A program made the translations under genes and the position numbers. Below the pieces are notes generated by a model, which searched no databases, had not been told where the DNA came from, and saw nothing but the letters and a program-made list of their open reading frames with translations. This document shows positions 1-16,430 of a stretch of DNA of 23,456 bases, in pieces; position 1 is the first letter of the stretch; every line of letters starts with the position of its first letter. Location of the stretch: the NCBI GenBank assembly GCA_900208305.1, contig OAPG01000046.1, positions 1 to 23,456 on the forward strand, in the 5' to 3' direction. The DNA comes from Melanopsichium pennsylvanicum. Taxonomy: Eukaryota > Basidiomycota > Ustilaginomycetes > Ustilaginales.

Positions 1-261
1 AATAGCAATCATCAGATTAATTCGCCACTAGAGGAAAACGGGTCTATTTTTGATTGGCTATTTTCACTTCTTCCTGATTTTGTGAAACAGGATCTACGAA
101 ATAGAGTTCCTGCAACTGATTTCACAGAACTAAGCGCTATTGACGTTCTACACTTCCAATACAATATTATTGTATTTCTAGTAGCAGTAAGTGCAATTAC
201 TGTACTTTATAGCTTTATTCTAATTACTATCTTCCGATACAGTGTAAAAAAATCGAGATAG
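1..261 (+). CDS. 3' part of an unrecognised membrane-protein ORF (5' end outside window)
   Basis: The frame is open from base 1 to a TAG at 259-261 (86 codons seen; the start lies upstream of the window). I do not recognise the family. The visible protein begins polar, passes through an acidic and amphipathic stretch (about residues 15-50), then has one strongly hydrophobic segment (about residues 55-78, YNIIVFLVAV onward), and ends in a basic tail (RYSVKKSR). This looks like one membrane helix with a positively charged end. Leucine is CTA or CTT, as in cox1 and atp6, which suggests a long-resident gene rather than a fresh insertion, although AGA appears twice. A second small ORF starts 10 nt after the stop, so the two may share an mRNA. 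It does not match the C-termini I expect for cob, cox3, nad1-6 or atp9. Confidence 0.6.
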   Translation, partial: NSNHQINSPLEENGSIFDWLFSLLPDFVKQDLRNRVPATDFTELSAIDVLHFQYNIIVFLVAVSAITVLYSFILITIFRYSVKKSR

Positions 262-271
262 TATCGTTAAG

Positions 272-418
272 ATGTCTACACTACTTAGCAAATTTATTCC
301 TTCAGATAAAATGGCAAATAATCTGATTATTCTGCTAAAAATGTTTGTAGCTGTAAACATTTCAACAATTATTGCAGGGCTAAACTTTCTATTCTACCAC
401 CCTTTTATGTTCAATTAA
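272..418 (+). CDS. unrecognised 48-residue membrane ORF
   Basis: ATG at 272 to TAA at 416-418 gives 48 residues. The product starts MSTLLSKFIPSDKMANN, has a hydrophobic segment from about residue 18 to 43, and ends FYHPFMFN. Leucines are CTA, CTG or CTT and there is no TTA or AGA, matching the core genes of this window. It has the same length as atp8, but it is not atp8: it lacks the MPQL start, and atp8 is found at 11848. It starts 10 nt after the upstream ORF, and a C-rich motif (444-455) follows 26 nt after its stop, where an mRNA end would be expected. Likely a real small gene co-transcribed with the ORF before it. Function unknown. Confidence 0.55.
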   Translation: MSTLLSKFIPSDKMANNLIILLKMFVAVNISTIIAGLNFLFYHPFMFN

Positions 419-443
419 ACAATTAATTGAAGAAATTACATTA

Positions 444-455
444 TACTCCCCTTTC
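444..455 (+). promoter_or_regulatory. C-rich mRNA 3' processing motif
   Basis: TACTCCCCTTTC lies 26 nt after the 48-residue ORF. Nearly the same string follows atp6 (13347) and cox1 (11451). C-rich motifs mark mature 3' ends in several fungal mitochondria. The role here is inferred from sequence and position only. Confidence 0.5.
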
Positions 456-598
456 AATTGAAAATAGATAGAGATAGTCTCTATATTTTTCAATCGTTAC
501 ATAGTAACTTTTTTTATTTGATATAAAAATTTTCATTTTTATTGGCGCGGTCTGTGTAAATATGGTTAGTATAAGAATAGAAAAAAGTAAATATATAA

Positions 599-671
599 AG
601 TACTTTAGTGTAAAGGTGGCACAGCAGACTCATGTCCTGCTAGACCAGTGTTCGAATCCTGGAATGTACTC
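599..671 (+). tRNA. trnM: tRNA-Met (anticodon CAT)
   Basis: The acceptor AGTACTT pairs with ATGTACT (six of seven pairs). The anticodon loop CTCATGT gives CAT. The T-arm contains GTTCGAATC. The top anticodon-stem pair is A-C, so the stem is slightly weak. Initiator and elongator Met, or a lysidine-modified Ile tRNA, cannot be told apart from this alone. Confidence 0.85.
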
Positions 672-721
672 AATTAATAATTATCGCCGGGTTATTTAAA
701 AAGGAATTAATTTATGGGTAT

Positions 722-742
722 GGGGCCCGCCCGTAGGGCCCC
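722..742. repeat. GC-rich hairpin, 7-bp perfect stem
   Basis: GGGGCCC, loop GCCCGTA, GGGCCCC. A GC-rich island in AT-rich spacer, like the GC clusters found in other fungal mtDNAs. Confidence 0.75.
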
Positions 743-1110
743 TAAATTCTTATCCATTTTTTTTTTTTAGGAATTAAATTTAATAGCGCTTATAAAATAT
801 TAGATTTTATTAGCCTTGTATTTAAAATTCTATTCTAAAAAAATCAAATGTTCCATTTTTATCGGCCAGCGCATAAAATTTTATCGCTATTTTAATAACA
901 TATAGTTGAATATATAGATATTCTATCATACTTTATTACTCTGTATATCATAATGCTTGTGTTTGTATAGTCCTAATAAAATTACTAGCGGTTAAAAATA
1001 AAACAGCGCTTACACGCGACCTTGAAAATAAGAGATTTTATAGTCACTACTTTATAAATTGTGATTCATTTTCTCTACTAATAATCTGGATGGTTACAAA
1101 TTTATGTATA

Positions 1111-1124
1111 TATATATAGGTATA
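1111..1124 (+). promoter_or_regulatory. 14-nt motif TATATATAGGTATA
   Basis: The exact 14-mer abuts trnE. It recurs at 2374-2387 (upstream of cox1) and at 16645-16658 (9 nt before trnV). A promoter or processing signal is possible. The low-complexity AT context lowers confidence. Confidence 0.4.
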
Positions 1125-1195
1125 GGTCTCTTAGTTTAAAGGTAAAACAGTAGATCTTCATTTTACTAATAGGAGTTCGATTCTCCTAGAGATCA
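1125..1195 (+). tRNA. trnE: tRNA-Glu (anticodon TTC)
   Basis: The acceptor GGTCTCT pairs with AGAGATC with one G-T pair. The anticodon loop TCTTCAT gives TTC. The T-arm AGGAG-TTCGATT-CTCCT is perfect. The discriminator is A. Confidence 0.93.
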
Positions 1196-1335
1196 GTAGG
1201 TTTAGATCTACTACTGCCCGCCTATTAAAATAAAAAGTAGTTTTATACTATTATAATAAAATTCGCTACTAAATCTATAAATTAATATATAATAATTAGG
1301 AAATAAATGACTGCGGATTTACTAGCGGTAAAAAT

Positions 1336-1406
1336 GTCGACTTAGTTTAGTGGTAGAATAGGTAACTTGTAATTACTTGACACTAGTTCGATTCTAGTAG
1401 TCGGCA
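1336..1406 (+). tRNA. trnT: tRNA-Thr (anticodon TGT)
   Basis: The acceptor GTCGACT pairs with AGTCGGC. The anticodon loop CTTGTAA gives TGT. The T-arm is CTAG-TTCGATT-CTAG. This is an ordinary Thr tRNA. CTN still reads as Leu in cox1, so it is not a yeast-type CUN-reading Thr tRNA. Confidence 0.93.
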
Positions 1407-1459
1407 AAAATACTGTAAATAATAGAAAATACTATACAGCCCAATAAAATAGGATATTT

Positions 1460-1485
1460 GCGCTTGCGCTGCGCTTGCGCGCGGG
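1460..1485. repeat. GC cluster, inverted copy at 12335-12360
   Basis: These 26 nt, built from repeated GCGCTTGCGCT units, equal the reverse complement of 12335-12360. Dispersed GC clusters like this are thought to be mobile in yeast mtDNA. Confidence 0.85.
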
Positions 1486-1696
1486 CGGTATTTGAATATA
1501 TATATAATCTTATTATATTCAAATAATTCAACTTGTGTCTGGAAAAGTTATTTGTTAGTTCATATTATAAATAAATAAGCTATATACATTAATAGAAATA
1601 ATAATAAAATAGTTGTAGTAGTATCAGTATAAAACGTATTAAAGGTGCTATAGAAAACGATTAATTATAGTGATTATCTATTTATAGGCGCGGTAG

Positions 1697-1756
1697 AAAA
1701 TAAAAATAAAAATAAAAATAAAAATAAAAATAAAAATAAAAACAAAAACAAAAATT
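1697..1756. repeat. (AAAAT)n / (AAAAC)n microsatellite
   Basis: Tandem AAAAT units turn into AAAAC at the 3' end. A simple repeat formed by slippage. Confidence 0.9.
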
Positions 1757-1795
1757 TTGTTGTTTTCTTGCGCATACTTTTTAATAAAATCTTCG

Positions 1796-1834
1796 CCTAC
1801 GGCTGCATACGGCTGCCTACGGCTGCCTACGGCT
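1796..1834. repeat. 10-nt tandem repeat, about four copies
   Basis: The unit is CCTACGGCTG; the second copy begins CATAC. It is GC-rich in AT-rich spacer. Confidence 0.85.
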
Positions 1835-1930
1835 TTGTTCTTTTTTCTCCCGAAAAAAAGTAGCCCTAAAAGTATTCTATTTTTATAAGCCCACTATAAT
1901 TATCAAGTTATTTTTTATAAATAGGGAATG

Positions 1931-1957
1931 TAGGATGTCATCTAAAGGAAATACATC
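1931..1957 (+). pseudogene. 5'-half copy of trnQ
   Basis: From 1932, AGGATGTCATCTAAAGGAAA matches the trnQ 5' half at 2101 with about three differences in 26 nt, covering the acceptor 5' strand and D arm. No matching anticodon stem or 3' acceptor follows. A tRNA fragment left by partial duplication or by an element inserted in the gene. Confidence 0.7.
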
Positions 1958-2099
1958 ATTGCCCTGATAAAATATTAGATTTTATCCCCGGTTTATAAAA
2001 TTCTTCGATTTTAGTAGGTAATGAGAATGGTTGAAAAAAAACAAAAATAGTTACACTAGTAAATACTATATTAGTATGAAAATAAGAATACTAGTAAAG

Positions 2100-2170
2100 T
2101 AGGATGTCGTCTAAAGGAAAGACTTCCTCTTTTGGTGGGGAAAATAGTTGTTCGATTCAACTCATCCTAG
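2100..2170 (+). tRNA. trnQ: tRNA-Gln (anticodon TTG)
   Basis: The acceptor TAGGATG pairs perfectly with CATCCTA. The anticodon loop TTTTGGT gives TTG. The T-arm is GTTG-TTCGATT-CAAC. Confidence 0.92.
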
Positions 2171-2178
2171 AAAATATA

Positions 2179-2252
2179 TGAAGATAGTAGGGCTCGAACC
2201 TACGACGTCGATATTAAAAGTATCGCACTCTAACCAACTGAGTTATACCTTC
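2179..2252 (-). tRNA. trnK: tRNA-Lys (anticodon TTT)
   Basis: On the minus strand the acceptor GAAGGTA pairs with TATCTTC. The anticodon stem-loop CGATA-CTTTTAA-TATCG gives TTT. The T-arm is GTAGG-TTCGAGC-CCTAC. It lies between two plus-strand tRNAs, so this tRNA block is transcribed from both strands. Confidence 0.93.
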
Positions 2253-2270
2253 TTTATATAGGTTACTTAT

Positions 2271-2359
2271 GGACAAACCGCTATTGGCGAGGTGTAGGCG
2301 ATTGCTAATTGTCTGGAATATAAAAAACTTCCTTAGGAGTTCGAATCTCCTTTTGTCCG
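2271..2359 (+). tRNA. trnS: tRNA-Ser (anticodon GCT), long variable arm
   Basis: The acceptor GGACAAA pairs perfectly with TTTGTCC. The anticodon loop TTGCTAA gives GCT, reading AGY. The long variable arm (about 2317-2336) fits a class II Ser tRNA. The T-arm is AGGAG-TTCGAAT-CTCCT. Confidence 0.92.
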
Positions 2360-2367
2360 TGTAATTA

Positions 2368-2387
2368 TATACCTATATATAGGTATA
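2368..2387. promoter_or_regulatory. 20-nt perfect palindrome upstream of cox1
   Basis: TATACCTATATATAGGTATA is its own reverse complement, and it contains the 14-mer also found before trnE and trnV. It sits about 150 nt before the cox1 start, so a promoter or regulatory role is possible but unproven. Confidence 0.45.
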
Positions 2388-2523
2388 CCAAAATTAAGTA
2401 AATACGGAATACTTTTTTGGCTACTAAAAAAAGGATGTTAACTTATAATTAAAGAGTAAAAAATAATTAACACTATAAATAAAAAGATTGGTACTAAAAA
2501 AGTGAATAGACTAGAAGGATTAA

Positions 2524-11413
<8,890 letters not shown>

Positions 11414-11847
11414 TTTATATATAAAATTATAGAATATCATGGTGGGACGCACTCCCCTTCTTACCCATCTCCTTAGCGGAACAAACTATCTAGTGTTTTC
11501 TATTTTCTAGTAATTACTATAATCGACCTACTAAAATCTTCCGATTTTTTAACGGAGCACAAAATATTATTAAGAAAAATATACTATCCTTTTTCTAACG
11601 GTTAGAAAATTTATGAGGGAATCAATTTTATTGTTCCTTTTTATAAAAAGAAAAACTGGAAAAAGAAAGCCCCATTTTTAGGCTTAAATAGTAGTAACAG
11701 TTCCAGTAGAGACTAAGCCCGTATTATTAATTAAATCCGGCTACTAAAATCTTCTATTTTATAGCTGCTATATAATAGAAAACGATTATATATATATTAC
11801 AAGGCTATAGTCTACTAGTTTGTAACTATTTTATTGATTGATAAATA
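11414..11847. other. spacer cox1-atp8
   Basis: No gene seen. It contains the C-rich motif at 11449-11465 and two AT hairpins of the CTAAAATC-N-GATTTT family at about 11533-11547 and 11746-11762. Confidence 0.7.
11449..11465 (+). promoter_or_regulatory. C-rich mRNA 3' processing motif after cox1
   Basis: GCACTCCCCTTCTTACC lies about 36 nt after the cox1 stop. It shares ACTCCCCTT with the motifs at 444 and 13347. Confidence 0.5.
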
Positions 11848-11994
11848 ATGCCTCAACTACTACCTTTTTACTTCGTAAATCAAATCTCATTTGCATTCCT
11901 AGGACTATTTGTACTACTATTTGTATTTTCTAAATACATCCTACCAGCTTTTGTAGAACTATTTGTTTCACGAATGTACATTACTAAACTTTAA
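11848..11994 (+). CDS. atp8: ATP synthase Fo subunit 8
   Basis: ATG 11848-11850 to TAA 11992-11994 gives 48 residues, the usual fungal length. It has the diagnostic [12 protein letters not shown] start, one hydrophobic membrane segment (about residues 12-34) and a short basic C-terminal part ending SRMYITKL. The protein is part of the peripheral stalk/Fo sector of the mitochondrial ATP synthase. It lies between cox1 and atp6, a common fungal order, and the atp8-atp6 pair may be co-transcribed, although a C-rich motif (12025) sits between them and could separate their mRNAs. Leucine is CTA or CTT throughout, arginine CGA. Not in the supplied ORF length range but unambiguous. Confidence 0.96.
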
Positions 11995-12024
11995 TTAAAG
12001 AAGATCGTTATTACTTTTACGATC

Positions 12025-12036
12025 TTTTCCCCCCCA
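12025..12036 (+). promoter_or_regulatory. C-rich mRNA 3' processing motif after atp8
   Basis: TTTTCCCCCCCA lies 31 nt after the atp8 stop. Confidence 0.5.
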
Positions 12037-12109
12037 CTAAAATATCTCCTATATTTTTATAGCAGCGCCAGCGCAGCGCCAGCACACTCACTCTTAAAAA
12101 GAAATCGTA

Positions 12110-12144
12110 GATTTTATTTTCGATTTTATTTTCGATTTTATTTT
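12110..12144. repeat. 12-nt tandem repeat, three copies
   Basis: The unit is GATTTTATTTTC. Confidence 0.85.
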
Positions 12145-12334
12145 ATAAGGGTGTGATAAAAATAGACAGCCTCCTTTTAGTAAATAAATATAAATATAGC
12201 GCGTAGCGGATTCTTTTAGAGTGTCAGCCGATAGCTAAATAGAATATGCGGTCTATAAAACAGAAAAATCGGCGGTGGCATTTTATACTATTTTATAGGA
12301 AAGAAGAAAGCTTTAACATTATTTCAAATTGAAC

Positions 12335-12360
12335 CCCGCGCGCAAGCGCAGCGCAAGCGC
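12335..12360. repeat. GC cluster, inverted copy of 1460-1485
   Basis: The exact 26-nt reverse complement of 1460-1485. Confidence 0.85.
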
Positions 12361-12492
12361 AAAATTTATTGCGCTAAAAATGAAAAAGGATCTATTTTGT
12401 TATCAGTGTTGCTAGCTAGCATTTAATTTATAGGGGTGTAGCAACTATTAAAAAAACATTAAGTAACAATCCAATTAATATTATTTTATGCA

Positions 12493-13257
12493 ATGGCATT
12501 CCTAATTCATTCACCACTAGAGCAATTTGAAGTAACTAGTCTTATTTCTCTAAATCTACCTGTACTTGGATACGTTAATCTAAGTCTAACAAATCTAGGA
12601 CTATATACAATTCTAACTGTATATCTAGTACTATCACTTCATATTATGGGAAGTAACAACCACCAACTAATTCCAAGTCGATGGAGTATTGCACTAGAAA
12701 GTAGTTTTGCTTCAGTACACGGACTAGTTAAATCACAAATTGGTGCTGCTAACGAGATGTACCTTCCATTTATCTACTCACTATTCTTCTTTATCCTAAT
12801 TGCTAATCTAAGTGGTAACGTACCATATGGATTTACAGTAGCTACATCAATTATGGTAAGTATTGGTCTAAGTATGACAATCTTTATTGGAGTTACAATT
12901 CTTGGTCTACGACTACACAAAGTACACTTCTTCTCATTCTTTGTTCCTTCAGGTACACCTCTAGGACTAGTACCTCTACTAGTACCTATTGAGCTGATTT
13001 CATATCTAGCACGAGCTTTCTCACTTGGAGTTCGGCTATTTGCTAACGTTACAGCAGGACACGTTCTAATGAAAATCCTTTCAGGATTCCTGGCTCCTCT
13101 ATTTACTTCTACTTTTATTGTTTCAGTACTGACTGTACTACCATTTATCATTTTTACTGGTATTATTGGACTAGAAATTGCAGTTTCATTTATTCAAGCT
13201 TACGTATTCTGTGTTCTAACATGTTCATATCTTAAAGATGCTATTGATCTACATTAA
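12493..13257 (+). CDS. atp6: ATP synthase Fo subunit a, hybrid gene with imported tail
   Basis: ATG 12493 gives 254 residues, normal fungal length. It is the Fo proton-channel subunit of the inner membrane. Visible are the SPLEQFE N-terminus, the SLHIMGSNN loop, and the conserved channel region with SYLARAFSLGVRLFANVTAGH (catalytic Arg about residue 177) and IGLEIAVSFIQAYVF. An upstream ATG (12488) is out of frame. From codon 194 (13072) to the stop, a second homologous tail exists at 16162-16347. The first 20 nt of both tails are identical, after which they diverge, so the present tail appears to have been imported together with the ORFs downstream. Leucine is CTN only and arginine CGN only. 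A C-rich motif follows at 13347. Confidence 0.95.
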   Translation: MAFLIHSPLEQFEVTSLISLNLPVLGYVNLSLTNLGLYTILTVYLVLSLHIMGSNNHQLIPSRWSIALESSFASVHGLVKSQIGAANEMYLPFIYSLFFFILIANLSGNVPYGFTVATSIMVSIGLSMTIFIGVTILGLRLHKVHFFSFFVPSGTPLGLVPLLVPIELISYLARAFSLGVRLFANVTAGHVLMKILSGFLAPLFTSTFIVSVLTVLPFIIFTGIIGLEIAVSFIQAYVFCVLTCSYLKDAIDLH

Positions 13258-13346
13258 ATGAGTAGAGGTTTTACTAAAGTTTCAATAATTCTAGTAACTA
13301 AAGTGCTAGTTGCTAATGAATCTTTTCTAAAAAAGATTAATTGGAT

Positions 13347-13359
13347 ACTCCCCTTTCCT
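13347..13359 (+). promoter_or_regulatory. C-rich motif after hybrid atp6
   Basis: TACTCCCCTTTCC lies 89 nt after the atp6 stop. Its first 12 bases equal 444-455. It lies inside the mobile module, so the module seems to bring its own 3' end. Confidence 0.5.
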
Positions 13360-13409
13360 GCGGTACAGTATTCAAAAATGTGTCCATCTTTTATACTTAT
13401 ACTAATCTG

Positions 13410-13910
13410 ATGCAAATTTTTACTAGTATTAGTAGTAACTTTGATACTTCAATTAGCCCTCACAAATTTATTTCGATTCTCTACCGATTTATTTTTGAAG
13501 ACCTGAAACAAATTGAGGTCATTAAATTTCCTTGAGATAAGAAAGAAAAGAATAAAATGAAGAAAGTAATAGAAAAGTATGGTAAACCTAATCGTAATAC
13601 TAGTAAAACTACGTCAGGTTTTATAATTATTGTGCCAATAGGAAGTGATAAAAAAGCATCCATTTATCACTCAGAATTTACAACACACATTTCTAGAACA
13701 TGTTATAAATACCTATTAAAAAAAGAACCTGCAACACATAAAATTATGGATATGTGTAAAAAACATGGTGGAAATATTTATATTCTTCCGTATTCACACA
13801 CCAACCTACGAAATCTGCCATTTAACGATATGAGAGATTCAATTCAAGTTATCCTAATTTATTTTATCTGAGTTATCCTAATTTTTAATAGTAGTAATCA
13901 TAGTAAATAG
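13410..13910 (+). CDS. unrecognised ORF in the atp6 module
   Basis: Reading TGA as Trp, the frame is open from 13341 (after TAA 13338-13340) to TAG 13908-13910. The first ATG is at 13410, giving 166 residues. With TGA as stop it splits into pieces at 13535 and 13871. The product is basic and lysine-rich in the middle (DKKEKNKMKKVIEKYGKPN), followed by a mixed segment (SGFIIIVPIGSDKKASIYHS) and HGGNIYILPYSHTN. I do not recognise GIY-YIG, LAGLIDADG, HNH or polymerase motifs. It uses TTA codons, unlike the core genes, which suggests foreign origin. The C-rich motif just upstream makes it unlikely to share the atp6 mRNA. It may be a remnant or a partner of the endonuclease. Confidence 0.4.
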
Positions 13911-13942
13911 AAACCCCTTGTAAAATCTTATTCGATTTTTTA

Positions 13943-13959
13943 GTCGCGCCAGCGCAGAA
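13943..13959. repeat. GC cluster GTCGCGCCAGCGCAGAA
   Basis: An exact copy occurs at 8186-8202 and at 20538-20554. It is preceded by the AT hairpin at about 13922-13941. Confidence 0.85.
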
Positions 13960-13972
13960 AAAGAAATTAAAA

Positions 13973-14046
13973 ATAAGATAAATGGAATCGAACCAATACA
14001 AATTCATTAGAAGCGAACTACTCTACCTTTAAGTTATATCTCCTTA
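13973..14046 (-). tRNA. trnR: tRNA-Arg (anticodon TCT)
   Basis: On the minus strand the anticodon stem-loop GTTCG-CTTCTAA-TGAAT gives TCT, reading AGA/AGG. The T-loop is GGTTCGATTCC. The acceptor TAAGGAG / TATCTTA contains mismatches and the T-stem has one, so it is weaker than the other tRNAs and may be decaying or edited. It lies inside the atp6 module, between the two ORFs. Confidence 0.75.
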
Positions 14047-14347
14047 TCTATTCTTATACAAAAGTTTTTACCAATTTGAGCTTAAAAGTTAGTGAAGAAA
14101 AAGAAATCTCTAGAATTATCAAATTAACTATGCAATTTTAATGTCTACATAATAGTTACAATATGTACTATGAACTTAATTATTTATTTTGAAATGACTA
14201 ACAAATTTTTCTCAAGTAGTATTACTAGAATCATTTCAAATATTACTATTATAGTACTTCTAGTAGTATATTATTTTCATCTATTTGGTTTCATGGTTTA
14301 GGGATTCTTTAATGTTTATACTTCTTATGTATATTCTATGAAAAGTG

Positions 14348-15826
14348 ATGTTAACTATACCTACTTTAGTGATGAAAAATGCTCTAATTCCAGTTATTAC
14401 TTTTATTTTTGTAATTCTTTTTGTATTTTGTGCAAAAATAGCGCAATATAAAATGATGTATGGTACATATCTAATGAAAATCTCTATAATCTTCATGCTG
14501 TGTAATCCTTTTTATCTATTTCTTATTACTAGACTTTTTGTTTGGATTATTTTTAAAGAAGAATGGGTAGTAAATAATTTATATAATTATGCATCTATTT
14601 TTTCCAATGATTTTTCTTTTTTCAATTATTTTCCTAATTCTCCGTTTTCTTTTCTTAAAACTATTTACTGTCAAGAAGATGAAAATGGTATGGGTATTAG
14701 TAATAAAACTGCAATTATTACTAATGAATCTTATATTCCTTGGTATAATTATAAGAATGTAGATAAAAGTAGAGAAACACTAAATAGAATGCTATATTTT
14801 TGTAAAAAAAATAATATTCATCTAGCCGATTACCTTATTGAAAATTGTTATGACATTCTTATTAAACCTTCTGACAATACTGGTATTCTAAAGTCATCTA
14901 TCGAACCAAATTCTATTTGTAATTATACGAAGCTATCGAATCTGGATAACGTTCTTGATCGTAAGCTGTTTGCAGATTTTAAGAATAAATCTGTAGTATA
15001 CTCTTTCACTACTATGGAAAATTGTCTAGTAAATGTCGGATCTAGTATTAATATTGAAAATAGAATGGAAAACTATTACAAAAATGTGGATCGTTTTATT
15101 AAGGGTCTTCCTAGAGAGGATGTATCTTTTGCACGTAATGTTGCAAGAATTGGTGGTATCTCCAATCTAAAATGGGGTGTTCTATATACTACTAGTAATC
15201 TTTTTAAAGATTATATATCCAAATATAGTATCCCTACTTCAGACATGCCCATCTATTCAAATATTCTAGCACACTATAGCAAACACCGTGTTCGTCTGGT
15301 TGAACAGTCAATTCATGCTTATAATCTTCCTTCTTGGTATTCTAGCCAAGGTGTTATTTTTGATTATATGAATTGGTCCTCTACAGCTTTCCAAGATAAA
15401 TTTGGTATAACAAGTTATAAAACTAAACTTATCGATCAAGAAGGTAACGTTCCTTTTTTTATTCACAAAGAGGCCGCAACAGGTATTAATACTAGAACTT
15501 TTACAAGAAATGTAAATATCACACCAACTCATTATATTACAGCACCTGCAATGGATAAATCAGTTACAATTTTCCAAGATGAATCAGTACGACCTTCTGG
15601 AACTCTTTCCTCTCGAAACAAAGATTATGGGCTAATTTATCCAGACTATTTTGATGTTAATTGTATCCCTACTGGAAAATATATTCTAATTGACAGTACT
15701 ACTCTAAATCAAGTAGGTCCTGAGTTTACTAATTCTCAAGAAGCTGCTAAATATATTGGTTATACTGACTCCAAAAAAATAAGAAGATATATCAACAAAT
15801 GTTACGAACTATCAGGTACTGGATAA
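14348..15826 (+). CDS. GIY-YIG family endonuclease ORF of the atp6 module
   Basis: The frame runs from GTG 14345 or ATG 14348 to TAA 15824-15826 (492-493 residues). Counting from GTG, a divergent GIY-YIG core lies at residues 217-320: VVYSFT (GIY position), LVNVGSSINIENRMENYY (YIG position, with the conserved Arg at 240) and RLVEQSIHAY (the conserved Glu at 320). The C-terminus (FTNSQEAAKYIGYTDSKKIR) looks like a NUMOD-type DNA-binding repeat. Homology continues in frame past the TAA (FSTQKFYIAKKPP) to a second stop near 16036, so the tail is truncated by nonsense changes. The first 75 residues are hydrophobic and atypical, and the true start may be later. It uses both AGA (at least seven) and CGN codons, unlike its host. 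Probable role: cutting tail-less atp6 alleles to spread the module. Confidence 0.75.
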   Translation: MLTIPTLVMKNALIPVITFIFVILFVFCAKIAQYKMMYGTYLMKISIIFMLCNPFYLFLITRLFVWIIFKEEWVVNNLYNYASIFSNDFSFFNYFPNSPFSFLKTIYCQEDENGMGISNKTAIITNESYIPWYNYKNVDKSRETLNRMLYFCKKNNIHLADYLIENCYDILIKPSDNTGILKSSIEPNSICNYTKLSNLDNVLDRKLFADFKNKSVVYSFTTMENCLVNVGSSINIENRMENYYKNVDRFIKGLPREDVSFARNVARIGGISNLKWGVLYTTSNLFKDYISKYSIPTSDMPIYSNILAHYSKHRVRLVEQSIHAYNLPSWYSSQGVIFDYMNWSSTAFQDKFGITSYKTKLIDQEGNVPFFIHKEAATGINTRTFTRNVNITPTHYITAPAMDKSVTIFQDESVRPSGTLSSRNKDYGLIYPDYFDVNCIPTGKYILIDSTTLNQVGPEFTNSQEAAKYIGYTDSKKIRRYINKCYELSGTG

Positions 15827-16161
15827 TTTTCAACACAAAAATTTTATATTGCAAAAAAACCCCCTAAGACACTATCTAATCCTTACCAACTACTCAAACT
15901 TGACACTGGAACAAATCAAAAAATTCTACATAAAAACTTCTCCTCTCTAGCTGATATTCTACGATACTTTGATGTGTTTAGAAATTCACACAACTGGAAG
16001 CAGAAATATGTAGATTCGGGTAAACCATATAAATAAATTTGGTTTATTGTTCCACTTGAATCATACGAAGTAGAACAAAAGCAAACTGACGATTATCAAA
16101 AATTCTGGAACCGTGAAGTAGATCCTATGCTTAATGGTAAAATAATAAGCACACACTACTA

Positions 16162-16347
16162 AAAATCCTTTCAGGATTCCTAGCACCAATGTTTACATCA
16201 GGAGCTATTACAGCAGTTATTACTCTAATCCCATTCAGTCTCTTTATCCCACTAATTGGACTAGAAATTGCAGTTTCATTTATCCAAGCTTACGTATTCT
16301 GTATTCTAACAGCATCATACCTTAAAGATACTATTGATCTACACTAA
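16162..16347 (+). pseudogene. displaced atp6 C-terminal fragment (61 codons)
   Basis: It reads KILSGFLAPMFTSG through SYLKDTIDLH to TAA without a stop or frameshift, corresponding to residues 194-254 of atp6. It begins with the same 20 nt as 13072-13091. It has no atp6 head and no initiation codon of its own. Downstream is a C-rich motif (16431-16443), probably the original atp6 mRNA end. Presumed to be the native tail pushed 3 kb away. Confidence 0.9.
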
Positions 16348-16430
16348 ATAACTTCATTTTCAGTCCTACTAAATTTAACCAGTTAAATGCTCTTGCGGAA
16401 TAAAAATATTCGATTTTTATAACCCGTTTT

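Larger units (their letters stand above)
672..1124. other. spacer trnM-trnE with hairpins
   Basis: No gene seen. It is AT-rich and contains a perfect GC hairpin (722-742), a 19-nt AT palindrome-like word at 792-810 that recurs exactly at 1967-1985, a GGCCAGCGCAT cluster near 864, and the 14-nt motif that ends directly at trnE. Confidence 0.7.
1407..1930. other. spacer trnT-trnQ rich in repeats
   Basis: No gene seen. It holds the 26-nt GC cluster (1460-1485), an (AAAAT)n tract (1697-1756), and a 10-nt tandem repeat (1796-1834). No ORF with core-like codon use was found. Confidence 0.65.
11995..12492. other. spacer atp8-atp6 with GC clusters
   Basis: No gene seen. It contains the C-rich motif (12025), a doubled GCGCCAGCGC-type cluster (about 12064-12083), a 12-nt tandem repeat (12110-12144) and the 26-nt GC cluster (12335-12360). 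Confidence 0.7.
13072..16161 (+). mobile_element. atp6-tail replacement module with endonuclease
   Basis: Bounded by the two copies of atp6 from codon 194 on. It contains the replacement tail, its own C-rich motif, an unknown ORF, a GC cluster, trnR and a GIY-YIG ORF. The arrangement matches the endonuclease-linked partial gene duplications known from Allomyces and zygomycete mtDNAs. The left border is the start of the 20-nt identity (13072-13091 equals 16162-16181). Direction of transfer is inferred from gene order. Confidence 0.8.

Noticed and set aside
1336..1406. trnT as a sign of CUN-to-Thr recoding
   Set aside because: CTA encodes Leu at conserved cox1 positions (LYLIF), and the anticodon is TGT with a normal 7-nt loop rather than TAG.
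12774..13151. Minus-strand ORF of 125 residues
   Set aside because: Antisense shadow of atp6, no motif.
14281..15532. Minus-strand ORFs at 14281-14496 and 15308-15532
   Set aside because: Antisense shadows of the GIY-YIG ORF region.
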